Below are positions 1-7,341 of a DNA stretch of 64,000 nt, piece after piece. Numbering within the stretch: the stretch's first letter is position 1; each line of letters opens with the position of its first letter. The notes under the pieces are model-generated. The model did no database searches. It had not been told where the DNA came from and saw only the letters and a program-made list of their open reading frames with translations. Position numbers and translations under genes: made by a program. This stretch comes from Pedobacter sp. B4-66 (GTDB lineage Bacteria; Bacteroidota; Bacteroidia; Sphingobacteriales; Sphingobacteriaceae), in assembly GCF_018492665.1 (NCBI RefSeq), contig NZ_JAFVME010000001.1, positions 744,001-808,000 of the forward strand, in the 5' to 3' direction.

Positions 1-625
1 GTCTTTTTCCACTTTCACCATTAATGTATTCGCCATAAGCACCTTCTAAACCAACACCATTGCTTACATTTTCATTTTTATAACCAATAGTTCTGGCCGC
101 CAGGTATTTAAATGGCTTAATTCTTTTATTTTGTTGAACAGCAATTAAACCACCAGTGTATTTCCCTACATTATATAAAGGAAAAGTCCTGATTGTTTTC
201 AATTCCTGATAACCAACTTTACGCTTAATCAGCAGGTAACGTGCACTATCACGTCTGGCTGAACGTAAATACCTTGAATACTCTTTAGGGGTTTTATCTT
301 TAAAGAACTGAGAAAGTCTCAATGCCAATGAATCAACCTTGCTATCAAACACTTCATTATCAGCAATACCACCGGCATACAAATCCATGCGGAGCTCATA
401 CTCAGGAATAGAAGTTGCAAGCAAACTTCCATCGTTTGAATATATATTTCCACGCGCCGCTTCCACATTGATATACTTTGTAGAGAGACTGTCGGCCATG
501 GCACGCCATTTATGTCCCTCCACAAACTGTACATCGCAAAGCCTGATCAGTACTGCCACGGCAAACAGCACAATCAGTCCGAAAGACAGATAAACACGTA
601 ATAATATGTTGGCTCTAATATTCAT
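1..625 (-). CDS. ftsI: Penicillin-binding protein / FtsI-type peptidoglycan transpeptidase, N-terminal part only
   Basis: The gene runs off the left edge, so only about 208 N-terminal residues are present. The start ATG at 623-625 is followed by a short cytoplasmic tail and one membrane segment (LSFGLIVLFAVAVLI). Next comes the PBP dimerisation region: VEAARGNIYSNDGSLLA, the equivalent of the RGxIxDRNGxxLA box, then a GLEGAYGEYINGESGK stretch near the edge that is typical of class B PBPs. The catalytic SxxK domain lies outside the window. It overlaps the upstream FtsL-like gene by 11 bases and follows mraZ-rsmH-ftsL, which is the standard dcw order. FtsI/PBP3 cross-links septal peptidoglycan in the divisome. 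The family call is firm; the division-specific role rests on context. Confidence 0.88.
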   Translation of the reverse strand, partial: MNIRANILLRVYLSFGLIVLFAVAVLIRLCDVQFVEGHKWRAMADSLSTKYINVEAARGNIYSNDGSLLATSIPEYELRMDLYAGGIADNEVFDSKVDSLALRLSQFFKDKTPKEYSRYLRSARRDSARYLLIKRKVGYQELKTIRTFPLYNVGKYTGGLIAVQQNKRIKPFKYLAARTIGYKNENVSNGVGLEGAYGEYINGESGKR

Positions 626-1025
626 TACTGCTTATTACAATTTTTTTAGGTGGCTCTGTTAATTCTTTTATACCCAGAGTATCCACCTTTTTAGCAACCT
701 CTGTTAGTTTACTTTTGAACATCAAATCAGCTTTAAGCGACTTGTATTCCCAGCTCATTTCTTTTACCTCTTTACTTAACTGATCAATATTTCTGATGTT
801 TTTGATGGCCATATGGCTATTCGCGATATATAGCATTCCCAAAACCGACAGAAATATCAAAAACGGCAACATCTCTGTTGCAGCTTCTTTACTCACTACT
901 CCTTCTGTAAATAACTTCCTAAAGAACTGATTTTCGGATACCGGAGCTTTTTTCTTGATCCTGATATCCATCTCTCCTTCTTCTTCGGGCTCCTCATCTA
1001 AATGCTCCCTAAACCTGTTACTCAT
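615..1025 (-). CDS. FtsL-like divisome membrane protein
   Basis: A 136-residue protein with an acidic, charged cytoplasmic N-terminus (about 55 residues, EEPEEEGEMD then a lysine run). A single transmembrane segment follows (LPFLIFLSVLGMLYIANSH, about residues 53-72), then a predicted periplasmic helical/coiled-coil tail (IDQLSKEVKEMSWEYKSLK). This bitopic layout and its position between rsmH and ftsI match FtsL, the small FtsQLB-complex component that helps activate FtsWI. FtsL proteins diverge strongly in sequence, so the call relies mainly on topology and synteny. Its start overlaps the rsmH stop by 4 bases and its stop overlaps ftsI, indicating translational coupling. Confidence 0.8.
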   Translation of the reverse strand: MSNRFREHLDEEPEEEGEMDIRIKKKAPVSENQFFRKLFTEGVVSKEAATEMLPFLIFLSVLGMLYIANSHMAIKNIRNIDQLSKEVKEMSWEYKSLKADLMFKSKLTEVAKKVDTLGIKELTEPPKKIVISSNEY

Positions 1026-1927
1026 AACCGCTCTCCAATCCTCAATTTCGCACTTCTGGATCTGCTATTGCGTTCCAACTCTGCTTCATCAGCCATTATG
1101 GCTTTCCTGGTTATTACTTTAAAAGGCTTTTGCTCGTTCCCGTAAAAGTCTTTATCCACCTCACCTTTAAACTTTCCTTTGGCCAGGTAATTTTTTACCG
1201 GCCTATCCTCCAAAGAATGGTAAGACATCACCACCAGACGTCCTCCACTCTTTAGCACATCAGCAGTCTGTACCAGAAAATTCTCCAGCACTTCAATCTC
1301 GGCATTCACCTCGATGCGCAGGGCCTGAAAAACCTGCGCCATATATTTATTTTCTTTTCCTTTTGGAATGTGTGCAGCAACAGCCTTCTTAAAATCGGCC
1401 AACGTTTCTATAGGGTGTTCAATACGACCGGTTACAATTGCTTTAGCCAGCGACTTTGCATTTTTAACCTCACCGTAGATTCCAAATATCCTATGTAGCT
1501 TTTCTTCTGTATATGTATTTAATACTTCCGCAGCAGTCAACTTGCCCTGTTTATCCATTCGCATGTCTAATGCAGAATCGAACCTGGTCGAGAAACCTCT
1601 TTCCGGCTCATTAAACTGATGAGAAGAAACACCTAGATCAGCCAGGATGCCATCAACAGCTTTAAAACCTAACAAACGCAGGTTATTTTTAAGGAAGGCA
1701 AAATTCTGATCTACAAAATGAAAGCGCGGATCATCAATCTTATTTCTCTGCGCATCCGGATCCTGATCAAAAGCAATCAGTACACCGTCTTTCCCCAAGT
1801 GTTTAAGAATCTCTCTGGAGTGTCCACCACCACCAAATGTAACATCAACGTAAACACCATTAGGTTTAATATCCAAACCATCTATACACTCCTTTAACAA
1901 TACCGGAACGTGGTAATTATTTTCCAT
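1022..1927 (-). CDS. rsmH: 16S rRNA (cytosine(1402)-N(4))-methyltransferase RsmH
   Basis: RsmH (MraW) transfers a methyl group from S-adenosylmethionine to N4 of C1402 in 16S rRNA. The protein begins MENNYHVPVLLKE and carries the SAM-binding motif VDVTFGGGGHS, then the family signatures ADLGVSSHQF and FQALRIEVNAE, and ends in the conserved basic SRSAKLRIGERL. About 301 residues is the usual length. An in-frame ATG lies 21 bases further upstream (1948), but the start at 1925-1927 is preferred. On the minus strand an AGGAGG sequence sits 4 bases before it, and the homology begins there. The start overlaps the mraZ stop by 11 bases. It belongs to the mraZ-led dcw operon. Confidence 0.95.
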   Translation of the reverse strand: MENNYHVPVLLKECIDGLDIKPNGVYVDVTFGGGGHSREILKHLGKDGVLIAFDQDPDAQRNKIDDPRFHFVDQNFAFLKNNLRLLGFKAVDGILADLGVSSHQFNEPERGFSTRFDSALDMRMDKQGKLTAAEVLNTYTEEKLHRIFGIYGEVKNAKSLAKAIVTGRIEHPIETLADFKKAVAAHIPKGKENKYMAQVFQALRIEVNAEIEVLENFLVQTADVLKSGGRLVVMSYHSLEDRPVKNYLAKGKFKGEVDKDFYGNEQKPFKVITRKAIMADEAELERNSRSRSAKLRIGERL

Positions 1928-2390
1928 CTTCCCTCCTGTTTTTATCACCCATCACTTCGGCAGCAAGCAGCGCAAAGTCAGCAGGATCTTTATCAAATAA
2001 TGCTTCGTATGATTTTTTAGACCAAACCTCAATCTTATCAAACTGACAAGCCAGCACCAGCTCAGTATTAATTTCAATACCTACTGATTCCAGTAAAGAG
2101 TTAGGCAAATTAACCCTACCGGTCGCATCCAGTGTCAATTCCGTCGCGCCGCGGGTAAATAATCTTATAAATTCTCTGTTTTTTTGTTCGTACGGATTCA
2201 GCTTACTCAAGTCCTCCACTATCTTTTCCCATACTTTTTTAGGGTAAACTACCAAGTGCTTCTCAAAACCCCTGTTAATCACAAGTCCCTCTTGCTCAAC
2301 ATTAGGCAATTGTTTTTTTAGGCTCGAAGGGACCATCAAGCGGCCTTTCGCGTCTAATTTACAATCAAATTCTCCTAATAACTGAACCAT
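1917..2390 (-). CDS. mraZ: Transcriptional regulator MraZ
   Basis: A 157-residue protein with the two AbrB/SpoVT-like swapped-hairpin repeats of MraZ: LGEFDCKLDAKGRLMVPSSL near residue 5 and a second copy, ATELTLDATGRVNLPNSL, near residue 84. MraZ forms a ring oligomer that binds repeated boxes upstream of its own gene and generally represses the dcw operon. Three 10-bp GTGG-containing repeats lie 41-70 bases upstream of this start. As first gene of the operon, followed by overlapping rsmH, it is in its standard place. The Bacteroidota version is slightly longer than the E. coli protein (about 152 residues). Confidence 0.95.
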   Translation of the reverse strand: MVQLLGEFDCKLDAKGRLMVPSSLKKQLPNVEQEGLVINRGFEKHLVVYPKKVWEKIVEDLSKLNPYEQKNREFIRLFTRGATELTLDATGRVNLPNSLLESVGIEINTELVLACQFDKIEVWSKKSYEALFDKDPADFALLAAEVMGDKNRREDGK

Positions 2391-2417
2391 TATAATATGT
2401 GCACTTTTTATGTAGTG

Positions 2418-2495
2418 TAAAAATAGGTACTTCTACCACTTTTTACCACATTCTACCACAAAAAGTTTTCCACATATTATTTAACTACCACTTTC
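2418..2495 (-). promoter_or_regulatory. MraZ operator (tandem 10-bp boxes) with putative mraZ promoter
   Basis: On the minus strand 2431-2460 reads as three direct 10-bp repeats, GTGGTAGAAT, GTGGTAAAAA and GTGGTAGAAG. A further GTGG copy lies at about 2467-2470 and a GTGGTAG at 2484-2492. Short GTGG-type boxes at 10-bp spacing are the known binding sites of MraZ. A -7-like TATTTTTA (one mismatch to TANNTTTG) at 2418-2425 follows directly, so the boxes cover the expected -33 region. That fits autorepression. The boxes are seen directly; the promoter element is inferred. Confidence 0.7.
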
Positions 2496-2552
2496 CCCCA
2501 TTTTTACTACAAAAAGGCCATAAAAGACGGTGGGAAGAAGTGGTAAACAAAA

Positions 2553-2580
2553 CAGGCGTTTCGCAAAAACGAAACGCCTG
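2553..2580 (-). terminator. Rho-independent terminator of the gap-pgk operon
   Basis: Perfect 11-bp inverted repeat (CAGGCGTTTCG / CGAAACGCCTG) with a 6-base loop. On the minus strand it is followed by TTTTGTTT. It starts 22 bases after the pgk stop codon and lies between that operon and the mraZ control region. Confidence 0.85.
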
Positions 2581-2602
2581 TCCTTAAAATTAGTCAGGTT
2601 GC

Positions 2603-3796
2603 CTAATCATTTATAGCCTTAACACCCGGTAATTCTTTACCTTCCATATATTCAAGTAATGCACCACCACCGGTAGAAACATAACTTACTTCATCTTCTA
2701 AATTAAACTTCGCAATTGCAGCAGCAGAATCACCACCACCGATTAAAGAGAAAGCATCGTTTTCTTTCGTCGCAGCCACAACCGCGTCAGCAACCGCACG
2801 TGTACCTTGCTCAAAGTTTGCCATTTCAAAAACACCCATTGGACCGTTCCATAACAATGTTTTAGAGTCTTTAATGATACCGGAGAACAACTCAACAGTT
2901 TTTGGACCGATATCTAAGCCCATCCAGTCAGCAGGAATTTGACCAGCATCAACCGATCCTTTTTGTGCATCATTGTCAAACTTATCGGCAATAACAGTAT
3001 CTACAGGTAAAACTAAGTTTACACCTTTAGCTTTTGCTTTATCCAATAACTCTAAACAAAGCGCCATTCTATCAGCTTCTAATAAAGAAGTACCAATTTC
3101 ACCACCTTGTGCTTTAGCAAAAGTATAAGCCATACCACCGCCTATAATCAGGTTATCAACTTTATCAAGTAAGCTTTCAATCAATAAAATCTTGTCAGAA
3201 ACCTTAGCACCACCCATAATAGCAGTAAAAGGTCTAACAGCACCATGATTTACTTTCTCAGCGTTTTTCAATTCTTCAGCCATTAAATAACCGAAGTATT
3301 TATCTTTAGGGAAAAACTCAGCAACAATAGCAGTCGAAGCATGTGCACGGTGTGCAGTTCCGAAAGCATCATTTACATATACGTTTCCAAGTTTAGACAA
3401 CTTTTCAGCAAAGGCTTTATCACCTTTTTCCTCTTCTTTATAAAAACGCAAGTTTTCTAATAAAAGAACTTGTCCTGGAGTTAAGTTTTTCGCTTTATCT
3501 ACCGCTTCAGCACCAATACAATCATTAGCAAATTTCACCTCGATATCTAACATTCTCGAAAGGTCACCTAAAATATGTTTCAAAGAATCTTTATCATTCG
3601 GACCATCTTTTGGTCTACCAAGGTGAGACATTAGAATTACACTACCGCCATCATTTAATATTTTATTGATTGTAGGTAGCGCAGCACGCATTCTTTTATC
3701 ATCAGTAATATTAAAATCTTTATCCAAAGGGACGTTAAAGTCAACTCTGACTAAAGCTTTCTTATCTGCAAAGTTGCATTGATCTATTGTTCTCAT
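2603..3796 (-). CDS. pgk: Phosphoglycerate kinase
   Basis: Pgk interconverts 1,3-bisphosphoglycerate plus ADP and 3-phosphoglycerate plus ATP in glycolysis. The 397-residue length is normal. Visible signatures are the N-terminal substrate-binding [10 protein letters not shown], the basic-patch [22 protein letters not shown] and [11 protein letters not shown] in the N-domain, and [20 protein letters not shown] and the nucleotide-binding GGGDSAAA in the C-domain. It is the third gene after gap and a small GNAT acetyltransferase gene on the same strand, with a terminator after it. The start ATG is at 3794-3796. Confidence 0.97.
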   Translation of the reverse strand: MRTIDQCNFADKKALVRVDFNVPLDKDFNITDDKRMRAALPTINKILNDGGSVILMSHLGRPKDGPNDKDSLKHILGDLSRMLDIEVKFANDCIGAEAVDKAKNLTPGQVLLLENLRFYKEEEKGDKAFAEKLSKLGNVYVNDAFGTAHRAHASTAIVAEFFPKDKYFGYLMAEELKNAEKVNHGAVRPFTAIMGGAKVSDKILLIESLLDKVDNLIIGGGMAYTFAKAQGGEIGTSLLEADRMALCLELLDKAKAKGVNLVLPVDTVIADKFDNDAQKGSVDAGQIPADWMGLDIGPKTVELFSGIIKDSKTLLWNGPMGVFEMANFEQGTRAVADAVVAATKENDAFSLIGGGDSAAAIAKFNLEDEVSYVSTGGGALLEYMEGKELPGVKAIND

Positions 3797-3834
3797 TTTT
3801 TAAATTATTGTTTTTGTATTGGTTGGTTCTAAAT

Positions 3835-4269
3835 TTATGCTGTTAAATGTTTAATCATGTTAAAGTGCGGCCCTATTCCAGGAACTTCAAACTCATCGGA
3901 GACTACCTCAAAGCCTAATTTCTTGTAGAATACCACAGCCGAACTTCTTGCGTTGCACCAAATATAAGAAGCATTAGCGGATGTAAGTGCTGAAACTGCA
4001 AAATTTATCAGTTTTGCACCATAACCTTTACCTGCAAAAGCCGGATCGGTAGCCATACCACGAAGTCTAAATCCCCCTAAACCCAACTCAGGATAGTCTT
4101 CCGGAAAAAATGTAGCTATAGAAACTATTTGCTCATTTGCTACAGCCCCTAAGTGAAAACCTCCATCAATATCATCTGTAGGAAACACACACTGATCAAA
4201 AGGAAGGTTATTCCTTAAAACACTACTCCTCAGCGGCAACGTATCTTCAGTACTTATGCATTTAACCAT
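3835..4269 (-). CDS. GNAT family N-acetyltransferase
   Basis: A 144-residue single-domain GNAT protein. The acetyl-CoA-binding motif A is visible as LRGMATDPAFAGKGYGAKLI (R/Q-x-x-G-x-G/A type, about residues 68-87). Motif B is AVVFYKKLGFEVVSDEF near the C-terminus. The substrate cannot be told from sequence. The start overlaps the end of gap by 8 bases and pgk begins 38 bases after its stop, so it is embedded in the glycolytic operon. A link to metabolism or protein acetylation is only a suggestion from context. Confidence 0.85.
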   Translation of the reverse strand: MVKCISTEDTLPLRSSVLRNNLPFDQCVFPTDDIDGGFHLGAVANEQIVSIATFFPEDYPELGLGGFRLRGMATDPAFAGKGYGAKLINFAVSALTSANASYIWCNARSSAVVFYKKLGFEVVSDEFEVPGIGPHFNMIKHLTA

Positions 4270-5257
4270 TATTCTTTATAATTTTCTGCACCACATCTAC
4301 CAGTCGTGCAGAGTACCCCGACTCATTATCATACCACCCTACAACCTTTACCAGATCACCAACTATAGAGGTTAGCTGACTATCAAAGATGCAGGAATGC
4401 GGATTGTCTAAAATATCAACGGAAACAATCGGGTCTTCAGTATACTCCAATATTTCATTCATCTCATTTTGCGAAGCTTTTCTAAAAGCCGCATTAATCT
4501 CTTCGATGGTTGTTTCCTTTTTAAGGATACAGGTAAAATCAGTTAACGACCCATTTAATACCGGAACTCTGATACCGGCACCACCTAGTTTACCATCCAG
4601 ATGAGGAAATATATTGGTAATTGCTTTAGCAGCACCTGTACTGGTCGGTATAATAGATGCCGATGCTGCTCTTGCTCTGCGTAAATCTTTATGTGGAGCA
4701 TCATGCAGGTTCTGATCGCCGGTCATCGAGTGCACAGTAGTGATGTATCCATCAAGAATCCCCCAGTTGTCGTCCAATATTTTAACCATCGGTGCCACGT
4801 TATTTGTGGTACATGAAGCGTTGGAAAGCACCTGAGCTGTCAAATCTACACCCCCATCATTTACACCCAACACCACCATTTCTACACCTTTATCACCACA
4901 AGGCGCCGATATAAGCACTTGTTTAGCACCTGCTTTCAAATGAAGATCAGCCCCTGCCCTACTTGCAAACTTACCTGTCGACTCCAATACCAGGTCAATC
5001 CCCAGATCAGTCCACGGTAGTTTTTCAGGATTAGGTTCCGCATAAACAAGAATCTTCTTTCCATTAATGATCAAGCTGTCATTTTCAAATTTCACTGTCC
5101 CCTTAAAACCTCGGTGTACAGTATCGTACTTAAAAAGGTGAGCCAATGTAGCCGGATCTCCCAGATCATTGATGGCAACAACGTTGATGTTTTTTTCGAT
5201 AGCTGTACGCAAAAAGATACGCCCAATCCTACCAAAACCATTAATTGCGATATTCAT
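4262..5257 (-). CDS. gap: Type I glyceraldehyde-3-phosphate dehydrogenase
   Basis: GAPDH oxidises glyceraldehyde 3-phosphate to 1,3-bisphosphoglycerate with NAD+ and phosphate. The 331-residue protein starts with the Rossmann motif INGFGRIGR. It contains the active-site SNASCTTN with catalytic Cys149, then TVHSMTGDQ with the catalytic His, the phosphate-site STGAAKA and the C-terminal WYDNESGYSARLVD. These are all the expected family landmarks at full length. It is the first gene of gap-GNAT-pgk. A TACTTTTG -7 element lies 23 bases upstream of the ATG. Confidence 0.97.
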   Translation of the reverse strand: MNIAINGFGRIGRIFLRTAIEKNINVVAINDLGDPATLAHLFKYDTVHRGFKGTVKFENDSLIINGKKILVYAEPNPEKLPWTDLGIDLVLESTGKFASRAGADLHLKAGAKQVLISAPCGDKGVEMVVLGVNDGGVDLTAQVLSNASCTTNNVAPMVKILDDNWGILDGYITTVHSMTGDQNLHDAPHKDLRRARAASASIIPTSTGAAKAITNIFPHLDGKLGGAGIRVPVLNGSLTDFTCILKKETTIEEINAAFRKASQNEMNEILEYTEDPIVSVDILDNPHSCIFDSQLTSIVGDLVKVVGWYDNESGYSARLVDVVQKIIKNNG

Positions 5258-5279
5258 TTTACTCGTTTTATTCTGGTGG

Positions 5280-5287
5280 CAAAAGTA
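5280..5287 (-). promoter_or_regulatory. Putative -7 promoter element of the gap operon
   Basis: On the minus strand 5280-5287 reads TACTTTTG, an exact match to the Bacteroidota -7 consensus TANNTTTG, 23 bases before the gap start. No clear -33 TTTG is seen at the expected distance, so this is a half-supported promoter. Confidence 0.4.
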
Positions 5288-5356
5288 CCTATATTCTTAT
5301 TAGCAGTGGTATAAAATTGGCAGGGATTATTAAAAATTACTTGGGTATTATACCAA

Positions 5357-5380
5357 TAGTATTTAGTAAGTAGTATTTAG
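5357..5380. repeat. Short direct repeat upstream of gap and the VOC gene
   Basis: TAGTATTTAG occurs at 5357-5366 and again at 5371-5380, separated by TAAG, in the 218-base divergent region between gap and the VOC gene. A period of 14 bases could suit a regulator site, but nothing ties it to a known family. Confidence 0.35.
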
Positions 5381-5475
5381 ACACTGGTATTAATTGCACT
5401 TACTTTATTACCACTATCACTTTCATACACCATCCAGAAAATATTATTATATTTATGTACACAAGCACCAATAAC

Positions 5476-5844
5476 ATGACAAAACGTATCACAGGCATCG
5501 GCGGTATTTTCTTTCGCTCTAAAAACCAGGAAGTCCTGGCAGATTGGTATGAGAAACATTTCGGCATCAACTCTATGAAAACCGGATACATATGGAATCA
5601 GGATGCCGGCCCCACTGTATTTTCCCCTTTCCCTCAGAACACTGATTATTTCGCTAATGACAATCAACAGTTCATGCTCAACTTCCGTGTTTCCAATCTC
5701 GATGAATTGCTTGCTGAGCTAAATGCTGAAGGCGTAGTAATTGATGAAAAAAAAATGGAAGAAAGCTATGGCAAGTTCGCATGGGTTTATGATCCCGAAG
5801 GAAATAAAATCGAATTATGGGAACCGTTAGAGCCTGAAAGTTAA
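5476..5844 (+). CDS. VOC family (glyoxalase/bleomycin-resistance fold) protein
   Basis: A small vicinal-oxygen-chelate protein of 122 residues from the preferred start (MTKRITGIGGIFFRS). An upstream in-frame ATG at 5455 would add seven residues. The fold is suggested by the first beta strand GIGGIFFRSKN, then LADWYEKHFGI, a central MLNFRVSNLDELLAEL and the terminal AWVYDPEGNKIELWEP, where the E in IELWE is the usual C-terminal metal ligand position. VOC enzymes include glyoxalases, dioxygenases and resistance proteins, and the substrate cannot be assigned. Its stop codon interlocks with that of the convergent gene downstream (shared TTAA). Confidence 0.82.
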   Translation: MTKRITGIGGIFFRSKNQEVLADWYEKHFGINSMKTGYIWNQDAGPTVFSPFPQNTDYFANDNQQFMLNFRVSNLDELLAELNAEGVVIDEKKMEESYGKFAWVYDPEGNKIELWEPLEPES

Positions 5845-7220
5845 ATTCTATTAACTGTAATAGATTTTCCTGTTTTTACCCATACTGGTGTTTTAACAAT
5901 CACCTTACCTTTGTCGTTCAAAAACCTAGGCTGCCACAGGATTTTCTTTTCCCCATTGTTAGTCAATACTGACTTTTTGTTTCCTTCATGTTTTACCGTA
6001 ATCAATGTATTTAACACCGGCAAATCCTTCAGTTCCGATGTTACTTCGCTTTTCCCGCGATACAAGGTACTGAGTTTATTAACACGCGCATCTGCTTCTA
6101 CCCCCATTAATCCTTCTACAAACCCCTTTATCACACCATAAGATACCTCAGGATATTCTCTTCTCTTTGTTTCGGGATTAGTCAAGTGAAGCATATAATT
6201 GTGAGCTCTATCAGCCTGTCCATTCTGATACATGATCAACGGAAAATATGATAGGTTTTCAATATTCCAGTCTTTAGACAATAAATGCTGTATGGTCTTC
6301 TCTTTCCTATCTCCTTCTTTCAATGCATCGAACCAGAGTAAAAAGGTTTCCCCTTCTTCCATACCAAACTTACCATCATTCGAGTAATACGTATTGTAAC
6401 GTGAAACCGATTCATTCCACCACAAATCATCTATGCTCTTCTGGTAAGTACCAGCCTTTTCTTTATACAATTTTGCCTTTTGACTTTGTCCTTTTACCTC
6501 CAATATAGCAGCGTACGACATCAACCCTCTGTATATCGCTCCAACCAAATCTACGCCCATTTTAATGTTAGGCACCCCTTCCGAATAAGAAGGTAAGCCA
6601 CGGCATCTGTGAAAAGAATCTTCAATATTAAAAGGTACTGGTGCGTTTGGATGGGTTGGTCTGCTCAAAAGGGAATCAGCCTGTAATACCCACCTATCAA
6701 TAAAATCTGTTACAGATTTTTCATGGAAATTCTCAAAATTAGCTCCGTTAATATATTCTTGATCGCCCGTCCACAAATACAATTTCCAGTTGGTATTTAA
6801 AAGGTCAAAATTTGCATTCAGATTATACCAAAACTCTTTATCGTTACGGTAATCTTCAACAGCCGGTTTACCTAAATGGTTCATTTCCCAATAAGAACAC
6901 CAGTCTTTAGATTCTGACATGTTGTTAACAAAAAGGCGCAGCATATTTTTGTTCTCTTTGTGTAATCCCAAAATTTCTCCACCTATGCTTTGATGTGAAA
7001 CATCTCGCATACAGAATGCCGCGCGTGGTGGCAATGCTGATTCATACCATGGGCCAACCGGATCGCTCGGTTTTCCTTTATAGCTTAAAGCCATTTCCTT
7101 TGCCCTGCCAAAAGCAGTTTGCAAAGCTGCATCAGATGATGTAAATGTTACTCCATTATTTTGAGCATAAGCACTACAAAAAAGGCAAAGGAATAAGTAT
7201 AAAAGCAGGGATTTTTTCAT
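5841..7220 (-). CDS. Secreted glycosidase-like protein, probable (alpha/alpha)6 toroid
   Basis: About 459 residues from the ATG at 7218-7220, chosen because it gives a clear signal peptide (MKKSLLLYLFLCLFCSAYAQ). An upstream in-frame ATG at 7283 would add 21 residues before it. The body is helical with repeated Trp/Tyr-rich segments: GPWYESALPPRAAFCMRD, SYWEMNHLGKPAVEDY, then NIEDSFHRCRGLPSYSEG and GETFLLWFDALKEGD. These resemble six-hairpin glycosidases and alpha-L-rhamnosidase-like proteins, with conserved Asp/Glu in RDVSHQ and WYESA. The C-terminal 70 residues look like a beta domain. No CAZy family can be named. A periplasmic or surface sugar-cleaving role is inferred. Confidence 0.6.
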   Translation of the reverse strand: MKKSLLLYLFLCLFCSAYAQNNGVTFTSSDAALQTAFGRAKEMALSYKGKPSDPVGPWYESALPPRAAFCMRDVSHQSIGGEILGLHKENKNMLRLFVNNMSESKDWCSYWEMNHLGKPAVEDYRNDKEFWYNLNANFDLLNTNWKLYLWTGDQEYINGANFENFHEKSVTDFIDRWVLQADSLLSRPTHPNAPVPFNIEDSFHRCRGLPSYSEGVPNIKMGVDLVGAIYRGLMSYAAILEVKGQSQKAKLYKEKAGTYQKSIDDLWWNESVSRYNTYYSNDGKFGMEEGETFLLWFDALKEGDRKEKTIQHLLSKDWNIENLSYFPLIMYQNGQADRAHNYMLHLTNPETKRREYPEVSYGVIKGFVEGLMGVEADARVNKLSTLYRGKSEVTSELKDLPVLNTLITVKHEGNKKSVLTNNGEKKILWQPRFLNDKGKVIVKTPVWVKTGKSITVNRI

Positions 7221-7292
7221 GCGTTTAATATACAATTTTATTCCAAAATGGAAATAGATTGGTTTCAGCTTGTCCAGCTTCATCTTTACATA

Positions 7293-7322
7293 TTGATACA
7301 GTTAGAGATTTATGTATATTTG
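7293..7322 (+). promoter_or_regulatory. Putative Bacteroidota-type promoter of the beta-lactamase-like gene
   Basis: TATATTTG at 7315-7322 matches TANNTTTG exactly. A TTG at 7293-7295 lies 19 bases upstream, the usual -33 to -7 spacing. The gene starts at 7342. Confidence 0.5.
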
Positions 7323-7341
7323 ACATACAACCTCTAAGTAA

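Noticed and set aside
2399..2587. Plus-strand 62-codon open frame upstream of mraZ
   Set aside because: It covers the MraZ boxes and the pgk terminator, has no family features, and its sequence is explained by those control elements.
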